Shown piece after piece: positions 7,447 through 15,902 of a DNA stretch of 43,523 bases. The notes beneath the pieces were generated by a model, which was given only the letters and a program-made list of their open reading frames with translations, had not been told where the DNA came from and made no database searches. Position 1 is the stretch's first letter. Every line of letters begins with the position of its first letter. Position numbers and translations under genes: made by a program. The DNA comes from a virus, in IMG/VR virus record IMGVR_UViG_3300030331_006345, positions 1 to 43,523 of that record. The stretch is one strand, 5' to 3'.

Positions 7447-9869
7447 GTTATAGTTTTATTTATAACTTTGATTTCTACTTTTTCAACATTTCTATTTTTA
7501 ACTATATAATGAGACAAAGGAACTTGAATTAGTCTTTTAACTAAATTTTTAATATCTCTAGCATGTGTTTTTTGATATTTTAATTCATTAAAAATACATT
7601 TTTTTATTCTAGGGGAATATTTGAGTATAATATTCTTACTAGCAAGTCTTTCTTTTACTAGCATTAACTCAGTAGAAATTATTTTTAACAAGTCATTTGG
7701 CTTCAAATCTTGAAACACAAGAGTTTCATCAATCCTAGATATCAATTCAGGTCTAAGATATTTGTGTAAAGCTTTTTTATATAAATCTTCAACATTTTCC
7801 TGCTCTTGTACAAATCCCATGCTTCTTTTGCTTTTTTCTTTGAAGCCTATATTTGAAGTCATGACTATAATTGTATTACTAAAATCTATATGTCTATTTA
7901 AATTATCAGTGCAGTAACCCTCATCAAGTATATGCAATAGTAGATCTAAGATTTTACTTTCGCATTTTTCGATTTCATCAAAAAGTATTACTGAATTTGG
8001 GTTATTTCTAACGTACTCTGTCAATAATCCGCCTTCTTCATAACCAATATATCCAGCATTCGCTCCAATAAGCTTAGCCACACCAGTTTTATCTTGATAC
8101 TCACTCATGTTTAATTGAATGAATGATTTAGGATTACCAAAGTAATACTTAGATATTTTCTTTGCCGTATGAGTTTTACCCACACCTGTGCTGCCAACTA
8201 ATAAAAAATTACATAAAGGTTTATTTTTATCGTTTAAGCCAACTTTAGCGCAAGATAGGGCATTATAAATTTTCTTTAAATTTTCATCATGGCCGAAAAT
8301 CTCAGATTTCATATTTTTTAGAAAAGAAGAAAACATTTTTGATTTTTTAGCTATAATTTTATGAGAAACACCAGTTTTTTCACTTATAACTTGGACTATA
8401 TCCTTATATTTTACTCTTTTTTTCCTGCCTTTATTATCAAAGCTTTTAGCCATTGTTTTTATGTAATCTTTCAAGATTTCAGTAAAAGCTTCTTCGTCTA
8501 TATCTTTTTCAGATTCTGCTTTTTTCAATAATTCAGAAAAATGCCTCCTGGCTTTTGCAACCTCATTAGATTCTTTCCTGTATTGTATTTTTGTTTTAGC
8601 TCCGACTTGATCGATTACATCAAAAGCTTTATCGGGAAAATTTTTATTACTTAAAAACGACTCACACAAGTTTAAGATATTATCAATATCTTCTTCTTCA
8701 TACTTAACGCCGTGAAAGTCTTCGTAATAAGGTAAAGCATTAGTGATTATATTTTTAGTTTCTGCTTTTGAAGGCTCTTCAACTTTGATTTGTTCAAACC
8801 TTCTCTTCATTGCTGAGTCTTTTTCAAAAAACTTTTTATATTCTTTAGGTGTTGTAGCACCTATACATTTTATTAAACCTCTGGCTAGAGCTGGCTTCAG
8901 CATGCTTGATGCATCTATTGCGCCTTCTGAGTTTCCAGCACCTATGATTGTATGTATTTCATCAAAAAACAGTATGAGATGATCTTCATTTTCTACTTCT
9001 TTTAGTAGCGCTTTAAATCTACTTTCAAACTCTCCTCTATATTTAGTGCCAGCTATCATTGAGCTAATGTCCACAGAAAATATTTGTGTTAAAGACATGT
9101 GTTGAGGTACTTGTTGATTAACTATTTTTTGAGCCAAACCCTCAATTATAGCAGTTTTACCTACACCAGCTTCACCGACTAAAATAGAATTGCTTTTATT
9201 TTTTTTTGATAAAATTTCAATAAGTTCATTTATTTCACAATCTCTACCTGAAATTACAGGATTTTTTTTACTTAGAAACTCATGATTTAAATTAATACAA
9301 TATTTATCTAAAGACCCGCTTGATCCAGCAGATTTATGCTCTTTAATTCTCTTAGTTTTTTTTGTTTTTCCCTCTATATGTAAAATATTTTTAACTTGAT
9401 CTCCTGATGGTATGCTTGTTTCTAAAACATGAGATTCAATTATATCTTTTACATATTGCAGGTCTGTTCCATTTTTAATCAAAAATTCTACAAAAGAACC
9501 GCTCATGTCTATTATGACATATAAAATGTGTTCAACTCCTATAAAATAACTGTCAAAGTTATCAGAAAACTCTTTAGCAAAAAATATTACTTCGTTTATT
9601 TCATCGTCCCAGCCCTGCTTTTTATTATTAAATAAGTCTGGACTGCTTTTACAAAAATCTTCGAATTTTTTCAAAAACTTTTTGTTATTAAAATCTACAT
9701 TGTAGGATTTTAACTTCATTGCACAACTATCAGATAAGTTTGTTATGCAAGCGTAAGTTAAATGAGAAACGTTTACAAGTGTGTGATTTTTAGATTCAGC
9801 AAAAGATTTTGCATCTTTTATACACTTTTTAGCTTTTGGAGTAAGATTATAATCTGTTAAACCCATCAT
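7437..9869 (-). CDS. clpA: ClpA/ClpC-type AAA+ unfoldase
   Basis: An 810-residue double-AAA+ protein of usual ClpA size. Residues 1-150 are a Clp N domain (LTPKAKKCIKDAKSFA, VEHILYVI). D1 has Walker A GEAGVGKT at 232-239, Walker B LILFFDE at 298-304, pore loop KYRG at 276-279 and arginine region KRRFEQ. D2 has Walker A GSTGVGKT at 559-566, Walker B VILFDE at 627-632, pore loop GYIGYEEGG and sensor-2 region HARDIKNLV. There is no long ClpB middle domain between D1 and D2. The loop KRSMGFVQEQ (about 681-690) sits where ClpA has IGL and ClpC has VGF for docking ClpP. It would unfold proteins using ATP and probably feed host ClpP, since no clpP is in the window. Confidence 0.93.
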   Translation of the reverse strand: MMGLTDYNLTPKAKKCIKDAKSFAESKNHTLVNVSHLTYACITNLSDSCAMKLKSYNVDFNNKKFLKKFEDFCKSSPDLFNNKKQGWDDEINEVIFFAKEFSDNFDSYFIGVEHILYVIIDMSGSFVEFLIKNGTDLQYVKDIIESHVLETSIPSGDQVKNILHIEGKTKKTKRIKEHKSAGSSGSLDKYCINLNHEFLSKKNPVISGRDCEINELIEILSKKNKSNSILVGEAGVGKTAIIEGLAQKIVNQQVPQHMSLTQIFSVDISSMIAGTKYRGEFESRFKALLKEVENEDHLILFFDEIHTIIGAGNSEGAIDASSMLKPALARGLIKCIGATTPKEYKKFFEKDSAMKRRFEQIKVEEPSKAETKNIITNALPYYEDFHGVKYEEEDIDNILNLCESFLSNKNFPDKAFDVIDQVGAKTKIQYRKESNEVAKARRHFSELLKKAESEKDIDEEAFTEILKDYIKTMAKSFDNKGRKKRVKYKDIVQVISEKTGVSHKIIAKKSKMFSSFLKNMKSEIFGHDENLKKIYNALSCAKVGLNDKNKPLCNFLLVGSTGVGKTHTAKKISKYYFGNPKSFIQLNMSEYQDKTGVAKLIGANAGYIGYEEGGLLTEYVRNNPNSVILFDEIEKCESKILDLLLHILDEGYCTDNLNRHIDFSNTIIVMTSNIGFKEKSKRSMGFVQEQENVEDLYKKALHKYLRPELISRIDETLVFQDLKPNDLLKIISTELMLVKERLASKNIILKYSPRIKKCIFNELKYQKTHARDIKNLVKRLIQVPLSHYIVKNRNVEKVEIKVINKTITCV

Positions 9870-9880
9870 AATTATTTACA

Positions 9881-12451
9881 CTACTTTATGTCAGAAAGCT
9901 TCATATAGATTTTATCTTTTAGAGGAATTATCTTATCTATAAAGACGACATCATCAGAAACTGTACCATGTATTATTACTATGTCTGTCTTTTTTGGTAA
10001 TTTTTTACCAGAATTCATATAATTTGTTAATCTTTGTTCTCTACCTGAATCCAGGAATAATCCATTAATAGTACCACTTTCATCTTGTAATTGTAGTCTA
10101 GCATATTTATTACCATTTTTACTAGTTCTTTTTATTATATCTATAAGAACACCAACAAACTTCACATTTGAAATATCAGGCATGAAATTATCTCTGTCAT
10201 CTATAATTTCACCTGCTGATGTAAAATCATCACCGCAATCAAATATATCCCTAAGGTTGTGTGAGTAACTATATCCAAGCAGCTTTTCTTCAAAATGCCA
10301 GTTTGCATACTTTAGGTGGCTTTTATTCATCTCATAAATATTTTTATAAGGCTCGTATTTTTTCTTGAATGTTTGGAATCTACGATCAGTAAACAACGCT
10401 CTGTTATCATCTCCAACAGATTTACTTTTATAGCTATCATGTATTGAGGTTAGAATGTCAAAATCATACTTTTTACCTAGCTCTATAAAATTTCTTTTTT
10501 CTCTATCTGTTAAGATATTGAATGTTTGAGCTTCAAGAACTAATCGGCATCTATTTGTAGAAACAAAAGAGTCTAAAAGACCTGCTTGTATTAAAGCAGA
10601 TAAAACACCAATGTTGAGACCTGCTTGCTTAGCTGAAATAAAAACTTCATATTTATTGTCAAAAGAATCTTCTCTAAATTCTAGAAGAGACAACAAAACT
10701 TTATCTGAAACACCTTTGATTGAATTTAAACCATATCTTATGTTTTTACCCTCTATCTTAAAATCAATATCAGATTTATTTAAGTCTGGGGGCAGGAGTT
10801 TTATATCAAAGTAAGAAAGCTCTTGGCTTATCTTTGCTATTTCTTCATGGGAATTAGGTTCGTATTTAGCGTACTTCAACAAGCTTAAAAAGAACTCCTG
10901 AGGATGATTAAATTTTAAGTAAACAGTTACGGCAGCTAGATAAGCATAACTTATAGAGTGAGATTTGTTAAAAGAGTAGTTTGCAGAATCCTCGGCAACT
11001 TTCCACAAAACTTCACCTATCTTGGGGTCTAATTTATTTTCTTTTATCTTATCATCAATTTTTGCTTTCCAAGCTGGCATCTGATCAACTTTTTTCTTGC
11101 CAATAATTCTCCTTAATTGTTCAGATTCGTCTAGACTAAACCCTACTTTTACAGCCATCTTCATCAACTGCTCTTGGTACAAAGGAATGCCTCCAGTATA
11201 GCTCAATATGTCATCAAAATACTCATGAACAGACTGGAACTCACCAGTCCTGACATAATCAGCATATAGATCTTTAAAATCTAAAGCTCCAGGTCTCGCA
11301 ATAGCTACAACCGCAGATAATTGTTCCAGGTTTTGTGGGGCTATAGTTTGACAAACCTTAAAGTTTGTTTCAGCTTCAATTTGAAATAATCCTTGAGGAC
11401 TTTTTAATATTTTTAACGCTGCATAGATTGATGGGTGATGAGGATCTATAGATGATTGAGTTATACCTAACTGTTGGCAAACATCATTGACAACAGATAA
11501 TGTTCTAAGACCTAGTATATCAAACTTGACGCTCAAACTAGCGACATCATTCATATCGTATCCAGAAACTAAAGCTCCATCATTAGTTAACTGTAGTGGC
11601 ATTATATCATTTAAATCATAATATGATATTGAAATACCTGAAGGATGAACTCCTGTATTCTTATTAAGACCTTCTAACTTTTTTGCTATTTCAAAAGCTT
11701 TACTGTATTTTTTTGCATGCTTTTTGAAAGACTCACTTTCTTCATAAGCAACATCTAAAGATGCAACTTTCCCAAAGTGTTTTGGTATGCTATCGCTAAT
11801 TATGTTTACATTAGTCTCAGAAAGCTCTTCTACTATCTTGCCACACTCTTTCATGCATAGCTTTCCACTAAGAGTATTAAGTGTTAAAATTTTAGATGTT
11901 CTACCTTTAAATTTTTCTTCAATATATTCTATGACTTCAGCTCTTCTGTCGTAAGAGATATCGTTATCAACATCAGCAAGCAAACTTCCATCAAGATATA
12001 TTTCTCCCTTGTGTTCTATTTTTCTAGCTCGACTTTTAGATACAAATCTCTCAAAAAATAAATCATGTTCTATTGGGTCTATATCAGTGACTCCGATTAC
12101 GTAAAGAACTAATGATCCCGCAGCGCTACCTCTACCAGCTCCAACTGGTATTTTATTTTCTATACAAAAGTTTATAATGTCCCAGTTGAGTAAAACATAA
12201 TCAATAAAACCAAGCTCTTTAAATATATCAAGTTCCTCTTTTAGCCTACCATAGTAAACCTTAGCATTATCCTTTGTGTCTATACCTTTTTGTTTAACTT
12301 TTTCAAAGCAAAGTTTTCTTAAAAATTGGTAATTACTTGCGTCTTGTGTAGCTCCAACTTCATCATAGTATTTTTTTTCTATGTTAATTTCTGGTAGTTT
12401 TACTCCAACTGGAAATGGAACATCATAAGCTGTATATTCTTTTATGTTCAT
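9881..12451 (-). CDS. dnaE: DNA polymerase III alpha subunit, polymerase part without PHP domain
   Basis: An 856-residue replicative polymerase. The fingers/palm signature VGAGRGSAAGSLV is at about 103-115. The catalytic aspartates are seen as DVD at 160-162 and in VKFDILGLRTL (D311). Further DnaE signatures are GIPLYQEQLM and SFNKSHSISYAY. Near the C-terminus an OB fold (KFVGVLIDI, NKYARLQLQDESG) matches DnaE order. The usual N-terminal PHP domain is absent from this polypeptide and is encoded two genes upstream. Normal DnaE is about 1160 residues, and the missing piece matches the PHP. Its ATG overlaps the exonuclease TGA (ATGA), so the two should be made together. Replicates the phage genome. 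Confidence 0.93.
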   Translation of the reverse strand: MNIKEYTAYDVPFPVGVKLPEINIEKKYYDEVGATQDASNYQFLRKLCFEKVKQKGIDTKDNAKVYYGRLKEELDIFKELGFIDYVLLNWDIINFCIENKIPVGAGRGSAAGSLVLYVIGVTDIDPIEHDLFFERFVSKSRARKIEHKGEIYLDGSLLADVDNDISYDRRAEVIEYIEEKFKGRTSKILTLNTLSGKLCMKECGKIVEELSETNVNIISDSIPKHFGKVASLDVAYEESESFKKHAKKYSKAFEIAKKLEGLNKNTGVHPSGISISYYDLNDIMPLQLTNDGALVSGYDMNDVASLSVKFDILGLRTLSVVNDVCQQLGITQSSIDPHHPSIYAALKILKSPQGLFQIEAETNFKVCQTIAPQNLEQLSAVVAIARPGALDFKDLYADYVRTGEFQSVHEYFDDILSYTGGIPLYQEQLMKMAVKVGFSLDESEQLRRIIGKKKVDQMPAWKAKIDDKIKENKLDPKIGEVLWKVAEDSANYSFNKSHSISYAYLAAVTVYLKFNHPQEFFLSLLKYAKYEPNSHEEIAKISQELSYFDIKLLPPDLNKSDIDFKIEGKNIRYGLNSIKGVSDKVLLSLLEFREDSFDNKYEVFISAKQAGLNIGVLSALIQAGLLDSFVSTNRCRLVLEAQTFNILTDREKRNFIELGKKYDFDILTSIHDSYKSKSVGDDNRALFTDRRFQTFKKKYEPYKNIYEMNKSHLKYANWHFEEKLLGYSYSHNLRDIFDCGDDFTSAGEIIDDRDNFMPDISNVKFVGVLIDIIKRTSKNGNKYARLQLQDESGTINGLFLDSGREQRLTNYMNSGKKLPKKTDIVIIHGTVSDDVVFIDKIIPLKDKIYMKLSDIK

Positions 12452-13080
12452 AACTCTAAATCAAATAATTGTTTTTTGAAAATCTTAAAGTTCATTTCAA
12501 TATCATACATGGCATCATGAAGCTTTTTAGGATCATGCGGTATATTATATTTTTTTAACAAGAAACCTTGAGATGTTTTGAGACCTCTTTCTTTATAATT
12601 TAAAAGTCTGTACTGCCAAGTTATAAAGTTTTCACCGTTGTATGGTATTTCTTTTGCTATGGCTGTAGCTAAAGCCTTTGTATCAACAATTCTGTTTATA
12701 TATTCTTGATTTAAATCGCGAGACATCGCTCTACGCCAAACGTCAATCATATAGACATCAAAGCCTAATAAATTTTGACCTACAATCAAGTTTCTTTTGT
12801 CGAAAAGAACTTCAGAAAACTCTTCCCAAACCTTATTAGGAGCCAAGCTTTTTTTGTTATATTCTTTCATAGAAAAGCCTGTGACTTTTGCAGCACCTTC
12901 TGACACATTTAGATTAGGCCAATGAATAAATCTATCGCATTTTGCAATTATGTTATTACCTTCTGCTAAAATCCAGGCAATTTGCCAAGGTCTAGATTTT
13001 ATTAAATTTAGACCCTCAGTCTCAGTGTCGAAAATTACATACCTTTGTTTTTTATCAAATCTTAAATTATTATTTGTCAT
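12448..13080 (-). CDS. DnaQ-like 3'-5' proofreading exonuclease (DEDDh)
   Basis: A 210-residue exonuclease. Exo I is FDTETEG (D18, E20), Exo II is GQNLLGFDVYMID (D108), and Exo III is HDAMYDIEM (H188, D193), so all DEDDh metal and base residues are present. It resembles the epsilon subunit and would proofread for the polymerase subunit encoded next (ATGA overlap). The 5' end overlaps the PHP-domain gene by 11 bases. Thus the order is PHP, exonuclease, polymerase, the same order as domains in Gram-positive PolC, but in three genes. No clear beta-clamp-binding motif was identified by eye. Confidence 0.9.
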   Translation of the reverse strand: MTNNNLRFDKKQRYVIFDTETEGLNLIKSRPWQIAWILAEGNNIIAKCDRFIHWPNLNVSEGAAKVTGFSMKEYNKKSLAPNKVWEEFSEVLFDKRNLIVGQNLLGFDVYMIDVWRRAMSRDLNQEYINRIVDTKALATAIAKEIPYNGENFITWQYRLLNYKERGLKTSQGFLLKKYNIPHDPKKLHDAMYDIEMNFKIFKKQLFDLEL

Positions 13081-13792
13081 CAGCTAACTCTGTATATGAT
13101 TCAAAACAAAACTCGTCACTACCAAAGTGGTCTAAGTTTGGACAGCTCAAAGTAGAAGGTCTGCCAAATTTTCTGCCACAAATTATTTTGTATGTTTGTA
13201 GAGCTTCAACATCATTTTTATTTTCATAAAGGATGGTTTTAACTTTTTCAATATGGTGTTTGTCTTTGCAGTATTCATCCACGTATTTATTAAGTATTTT
13301 ATCAAAAGGCAAGTTGTTATTTTCTACCCAAAAGCTTGGATTTATGTTGGTAAAATCAGGCACACAATTTTTTAAGTAAAATTTATTTTTATAAATAAAA
13401 GAATCATAAAATGGTATTACTAACCCTAAATTATCTTGCTCCCAAATAGAATTTAAGTAACTAAAATCTACCTTGCTATTACCTTCAAGTTCTTTGAAAG
13501 AGTAAATTTTATTTAAAAGCTTACAGCCATTATCGTTTTTTGCCAATATTACAATTTTATGATCTGAGTTACAATCATCTTCTTGTACATCGTTGCAGCA
13601 AGTCAACCTAAGACCAAAAACTAAATGAATATCAAGTTCTTTGCATAAATTGTGACACTTTACAAACCCTGTCATGGAATCTTCAACTAACAAAAGAAAA
13701 TTATTTTCCTGGCTTTTGTAAAGCTCTAGTATTTTTTCTATATTTAAGATGCTTTTACCAATTGAATAAGTTGATTTGAATACTGGAAGCAT
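13070..13792 (-). CDS. Detached PHP domain of DNA polymerase III alpha (degenerate)
   Basis: A 240-residue protein matching the N-terminal PHP region of DnaE. It starts VFKSTYSIGKSILNIEKILE, which aligns with 'HxHSxYSLLDG'. It continues with NFLLLVEDSMTGFVKCHNLC ('DHGNMFGAxxFYKAC'), IHLVFGLRL ('IKPIIGxE') and KIVILAKNDNGCKLLNKIYS ('LLAKNxxGYKNLxKL'). It ends CFESYTELADDK, corresponding to 'FYLKSPEEM'. The N-terminal His-x-His metal pair is replaced by Phe-x-Ser, so metal-dependent activity is probably lost and the role is likely structural. It stops where the polymerase body would begin in DnaE. Confidence 0.8.
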   Translation of the reverse strand: MLPVFKSTYSIGKSILNIEKILELYKSQENNFLLLVEDSMTGFVKCHNLCKELDIHLVFGLRLTCCNDVQEDDCNSDHKIVILAKNDNGCKLLNKIYSFKELEGNSKVDFSYLNSIWEQDNLGLVIPFYDSFIYKNKFYLKNCVPDFTNINPSFWVENNNLPFDKILNKYVDEYCKDKHHIEKVKTILYENKNDVEALQTYKIICGRKFGRPSTLSCPNLDHFGSDEFCFESYTELADDK

Positions 13793-13822
13793 TCCGTAAG
13801 AGTATCATTGATTATGCTGTTG

Positions 13823-14848
13823 TCAATAACAATGTGCAGGACAACCCTCATAATATTTAATTTCATATGTGCATCCATCTGGAATTAGATCTTCTGTAAA
13901 ATCTTCTTCAAAATAAGAAGCTATAACATCTCCATTTTTATTTTTGACATGATAGTAAAAAAAATCAAATTTCATAGAACAATGCCATTTGGGATTACCA
14001 TCTAATTTAAGTTCACCTTTTTGTTTAGCAAAACCACAAAGCAACTTACCAGTGAAAGATCCATCATTAGGAAACCCTTTATGTGCAGCAAAGTTAGATT
14101 CGGCATGCTTGCGAGAAAAGTTGTCTAAATACTTTTGTATTTCTGTCAATTGTAATTCAAAACCATATAACTCTTCATCGTCTAAGGGTTTCATCTGCAT
14201 CAATCCAGAATTTGATGATTGATTATCTAGATCAAATTTTAAAAATAAAAATTCACTTACTCTTTTAGAATACTCTGGAAATAAATTTTTTACAGCAAGG
14301 CTATACATTAAGTCTTGTAAATTATCTGTAGCATCCTTTCCTTTGAAAACAGATTTACTTGTTTTGAAATCTCTAATTAAAGCAAACTTTTTCTTTTTAT
14401 ATAAAAATAGTTTATCTATAAACCCTCTTATCTTATAAGATATTTCTCCATCATTTTTTACTATTTCAAAATCTTTTTCCGAAAACTCTTTTGTTGGTTT
14501 GTCTAAATCTCCACCAAAAAAATCATAAGTTAAGCCATTATAAGTCATTTCTTTTATTAGCTGTATATTTTCAGCATCATCGACCTCATCTCTGATAGCA
14601 TGTTTCATGACCAACCTTTTTATAGATGGAATAACAAATATATCCTGAGCTTTTAATATTTTATTATAGTATTTTTTTCTTTTTTTTTCGCCTAAAAGCT
14701 CAAAAATCAAGTGACATATAGAACCTCTTTTTGCACCATCATTACTTTTATCAGGTAGGTTTAGCTTATATTTACACCAATAAAGCCAAGAACAAGACTG
14801 TGCGGTCTTAATTCTGCTTGCAGAAAGTGGTGTCTCAGGACGATTCAT
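13823..14848 (-). CDS. RecB/Cas4-like PD-(D/E)XK nuclease
   Basis: A 341-residue nuclease of the PD-(D/E)XK superfamily. It starts LSASRIKTAQSCSWLYWC, like 'SxSxLxxyxxCPxxFxY'. RGSICHLIFELL gives the conserved His (H46). IRGFIDKLFLYKKKKFALIRDFKT gives Asp145, Asp160 and Lys162, and LQDLMYSLAV gives the QxxxY motif. Several cysteines near the N-terminus (C19, C25) and at the C-terminus (CPAHCY) could hold an iron-sulfur cluster as in AddB/Cas4, but the spacing is not canonical. The 3' side is followed by the PHP gene 31 bases on. It overlaps the primase gene by 14 bases. Likely a DNA exonuclease in phage replication or recombination. Confidence 0.8.
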   Translation of the reverse strand: MNRPETPLSASRIKTAQSCSWLYWCKYKLNLPDKSNDGAKRGSICHLIFELLGEKKRKKYYNKILKAQDIFVIPSIKRLVMKHAIRDEVDDAENIQLIKEMTYNGLTYDFFGGDLDKPTKEFSEKDFEIVKNDGEISYKIRGFIDKLFLYKKKKFALIRDFKTSKSVFKGKDATDNLQDLMYSLAVKNLFPEYSKRVSEFLFLKFDLDNQSSNSGLMQMKPLDDEELYGFELQLTEIQKYLDNFSRKHAESNFAAHKGFPNDGSFTGKLLCGFAKQKGELKLDGNPKWHCSMKFDFFYYHVKNKNGDVIASYFEEDFTEDLIPDGCTYEIKYYEGCPAHCY

Positions 14849-15902
14849 TGCTTAACACTAACGAAGTCTTTATCTCTTTTTTAGTGAAGCAAGTTTTGTT
14901 GTCTTTAACAAATTTTAAAATATATTCTAATTGTTTTAATTGTTCTATCTCTTGAGACAACCAATCATTTAAATTATATTTTGCCACATGAGCATCACCA
15001 AAATCATTATATGGTTTTGGTGGGAATTTTACACTTAATATATTTAAATCAAAGTATTGTGATAATTTTAAATAATTTTTAATAGCCGCAATAAATCCTC
15101 TATTGTCCTCACTATTGTCGTCATTATTAGTAGAAATAATAATCCGATTAATTGGCATACTACTAAGATAAGAAATAATATTGCTGTTAACAGACAAGCC
15201 AAAAATAACCAAAATGTTTTTAATGCCTTGTTCATATAATGCTAATGCGTCTCCTATGCTTTCAACTAAAATTACTTCTTGTTTTTCTAAAATAAACTCA
15301 GATACTTCGGTTTTTATATTAAAAACTGGATAAACCCAGCTATTTCTTTTGCCTATGTGTTTCCATTTAGGATAATCATTGTTGTCATCAACTTTTCTTC
15401 CTGAAAATCCAATAATTTGTTTTTCTCTATTATATATAGGAAACACCATTCTTCTATACATTTTACCCACACCAGCTAATCCAACATCAAACTTTTTTTG
15501 AGTTTCTTCTGATATAAGTTTATTCTTATAAAATTTATAATTTGGGAATAAATTTTGCAGACAGTTTTCAGGGTAAATTTTTTCCATTTCTAATGCAGCT
15601 TTTTTCTTGTAAGTTTTTACATCACTAAGATTTACTTTAGATAATACACTTTTTAAATCTGTGTTATTATCTTTTAAGGTCGCTTTTAGTAAAGCCTCAA
15701 AAGGTTTAGATCCTTTGTTTTCAACAAAATCCATCCATACGCCTGTATTCTTATAAATTTTTAAGGCTGTTTTATTGTCTCCGTCCCTATAAAGAGCTTG
15801 AGTTCTCCAGTGATCACCGCAGTCAATTAGCTTGTAGCCTAAGCTCTCTAATATCTCCTGGAATTGTTCAGAACTGGTCAAAGTCTGGGATTGTTTCTTC
15901 AT
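14835..15902 (-). CDS. DnaG-type DNA primase with degenerate zinc-binding domain
   Basis: A 355-residue primase. The RNA-polymerase core appears as RRMVFPIYNREKQIIGFSGR (matching 'RIMFPIxDxxGxxIGFGGR') and the TOPRIM fold as EVILVESIGDALALYEQGI (E214), followed by ISTNNDDNSEDNRG. The N-terminal region (GDHWRTQALYRDGDNKTALK, VWMDFVENKGSKPFEALLK) follows the outline of a CHC2 zinc domain but has lost its cysteines. It lacks a long C-terminal helicase-binding domain, so it is shorter than bacterial DnaG. Its start lies within the 3' end of the helicase gene (35-base overlap), so primase and helicase are tightly coupled. Makes RNA primers at the phage fork. Confidence 0.87.
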   Translation of the reverse strand: MKKQSQTLTSSEQFQEILESLGYKLIDCGDHWRTQALYRDGDNKTALKIYKNTGVWMDFVENKGSKPFEALLKATLKDNNTDLKSVLSKVNLSDVKTYKKKAALEMEKIYPENCLQNLFPNYKFYKNKLISEETQKKFDVGLAGVGKMYRRMVFPIYNREKQIIGFSGRKVDDNNDYPKWKHIGKRNSWVYPVFNIKTEVSEFILEKQEVILVESIGDALALYEQGIKNILVIFGLSVNSNIISYLSSMPINRIIISTNNDDNSEDNRGFIAAIKNYLKLSQYFDLNILSVKFPPKPYNDFGDAHVAKYNLNDWLSQEIEQLKQLEYILKFVKDNKTCFTKKEIKTSLVLSNESS

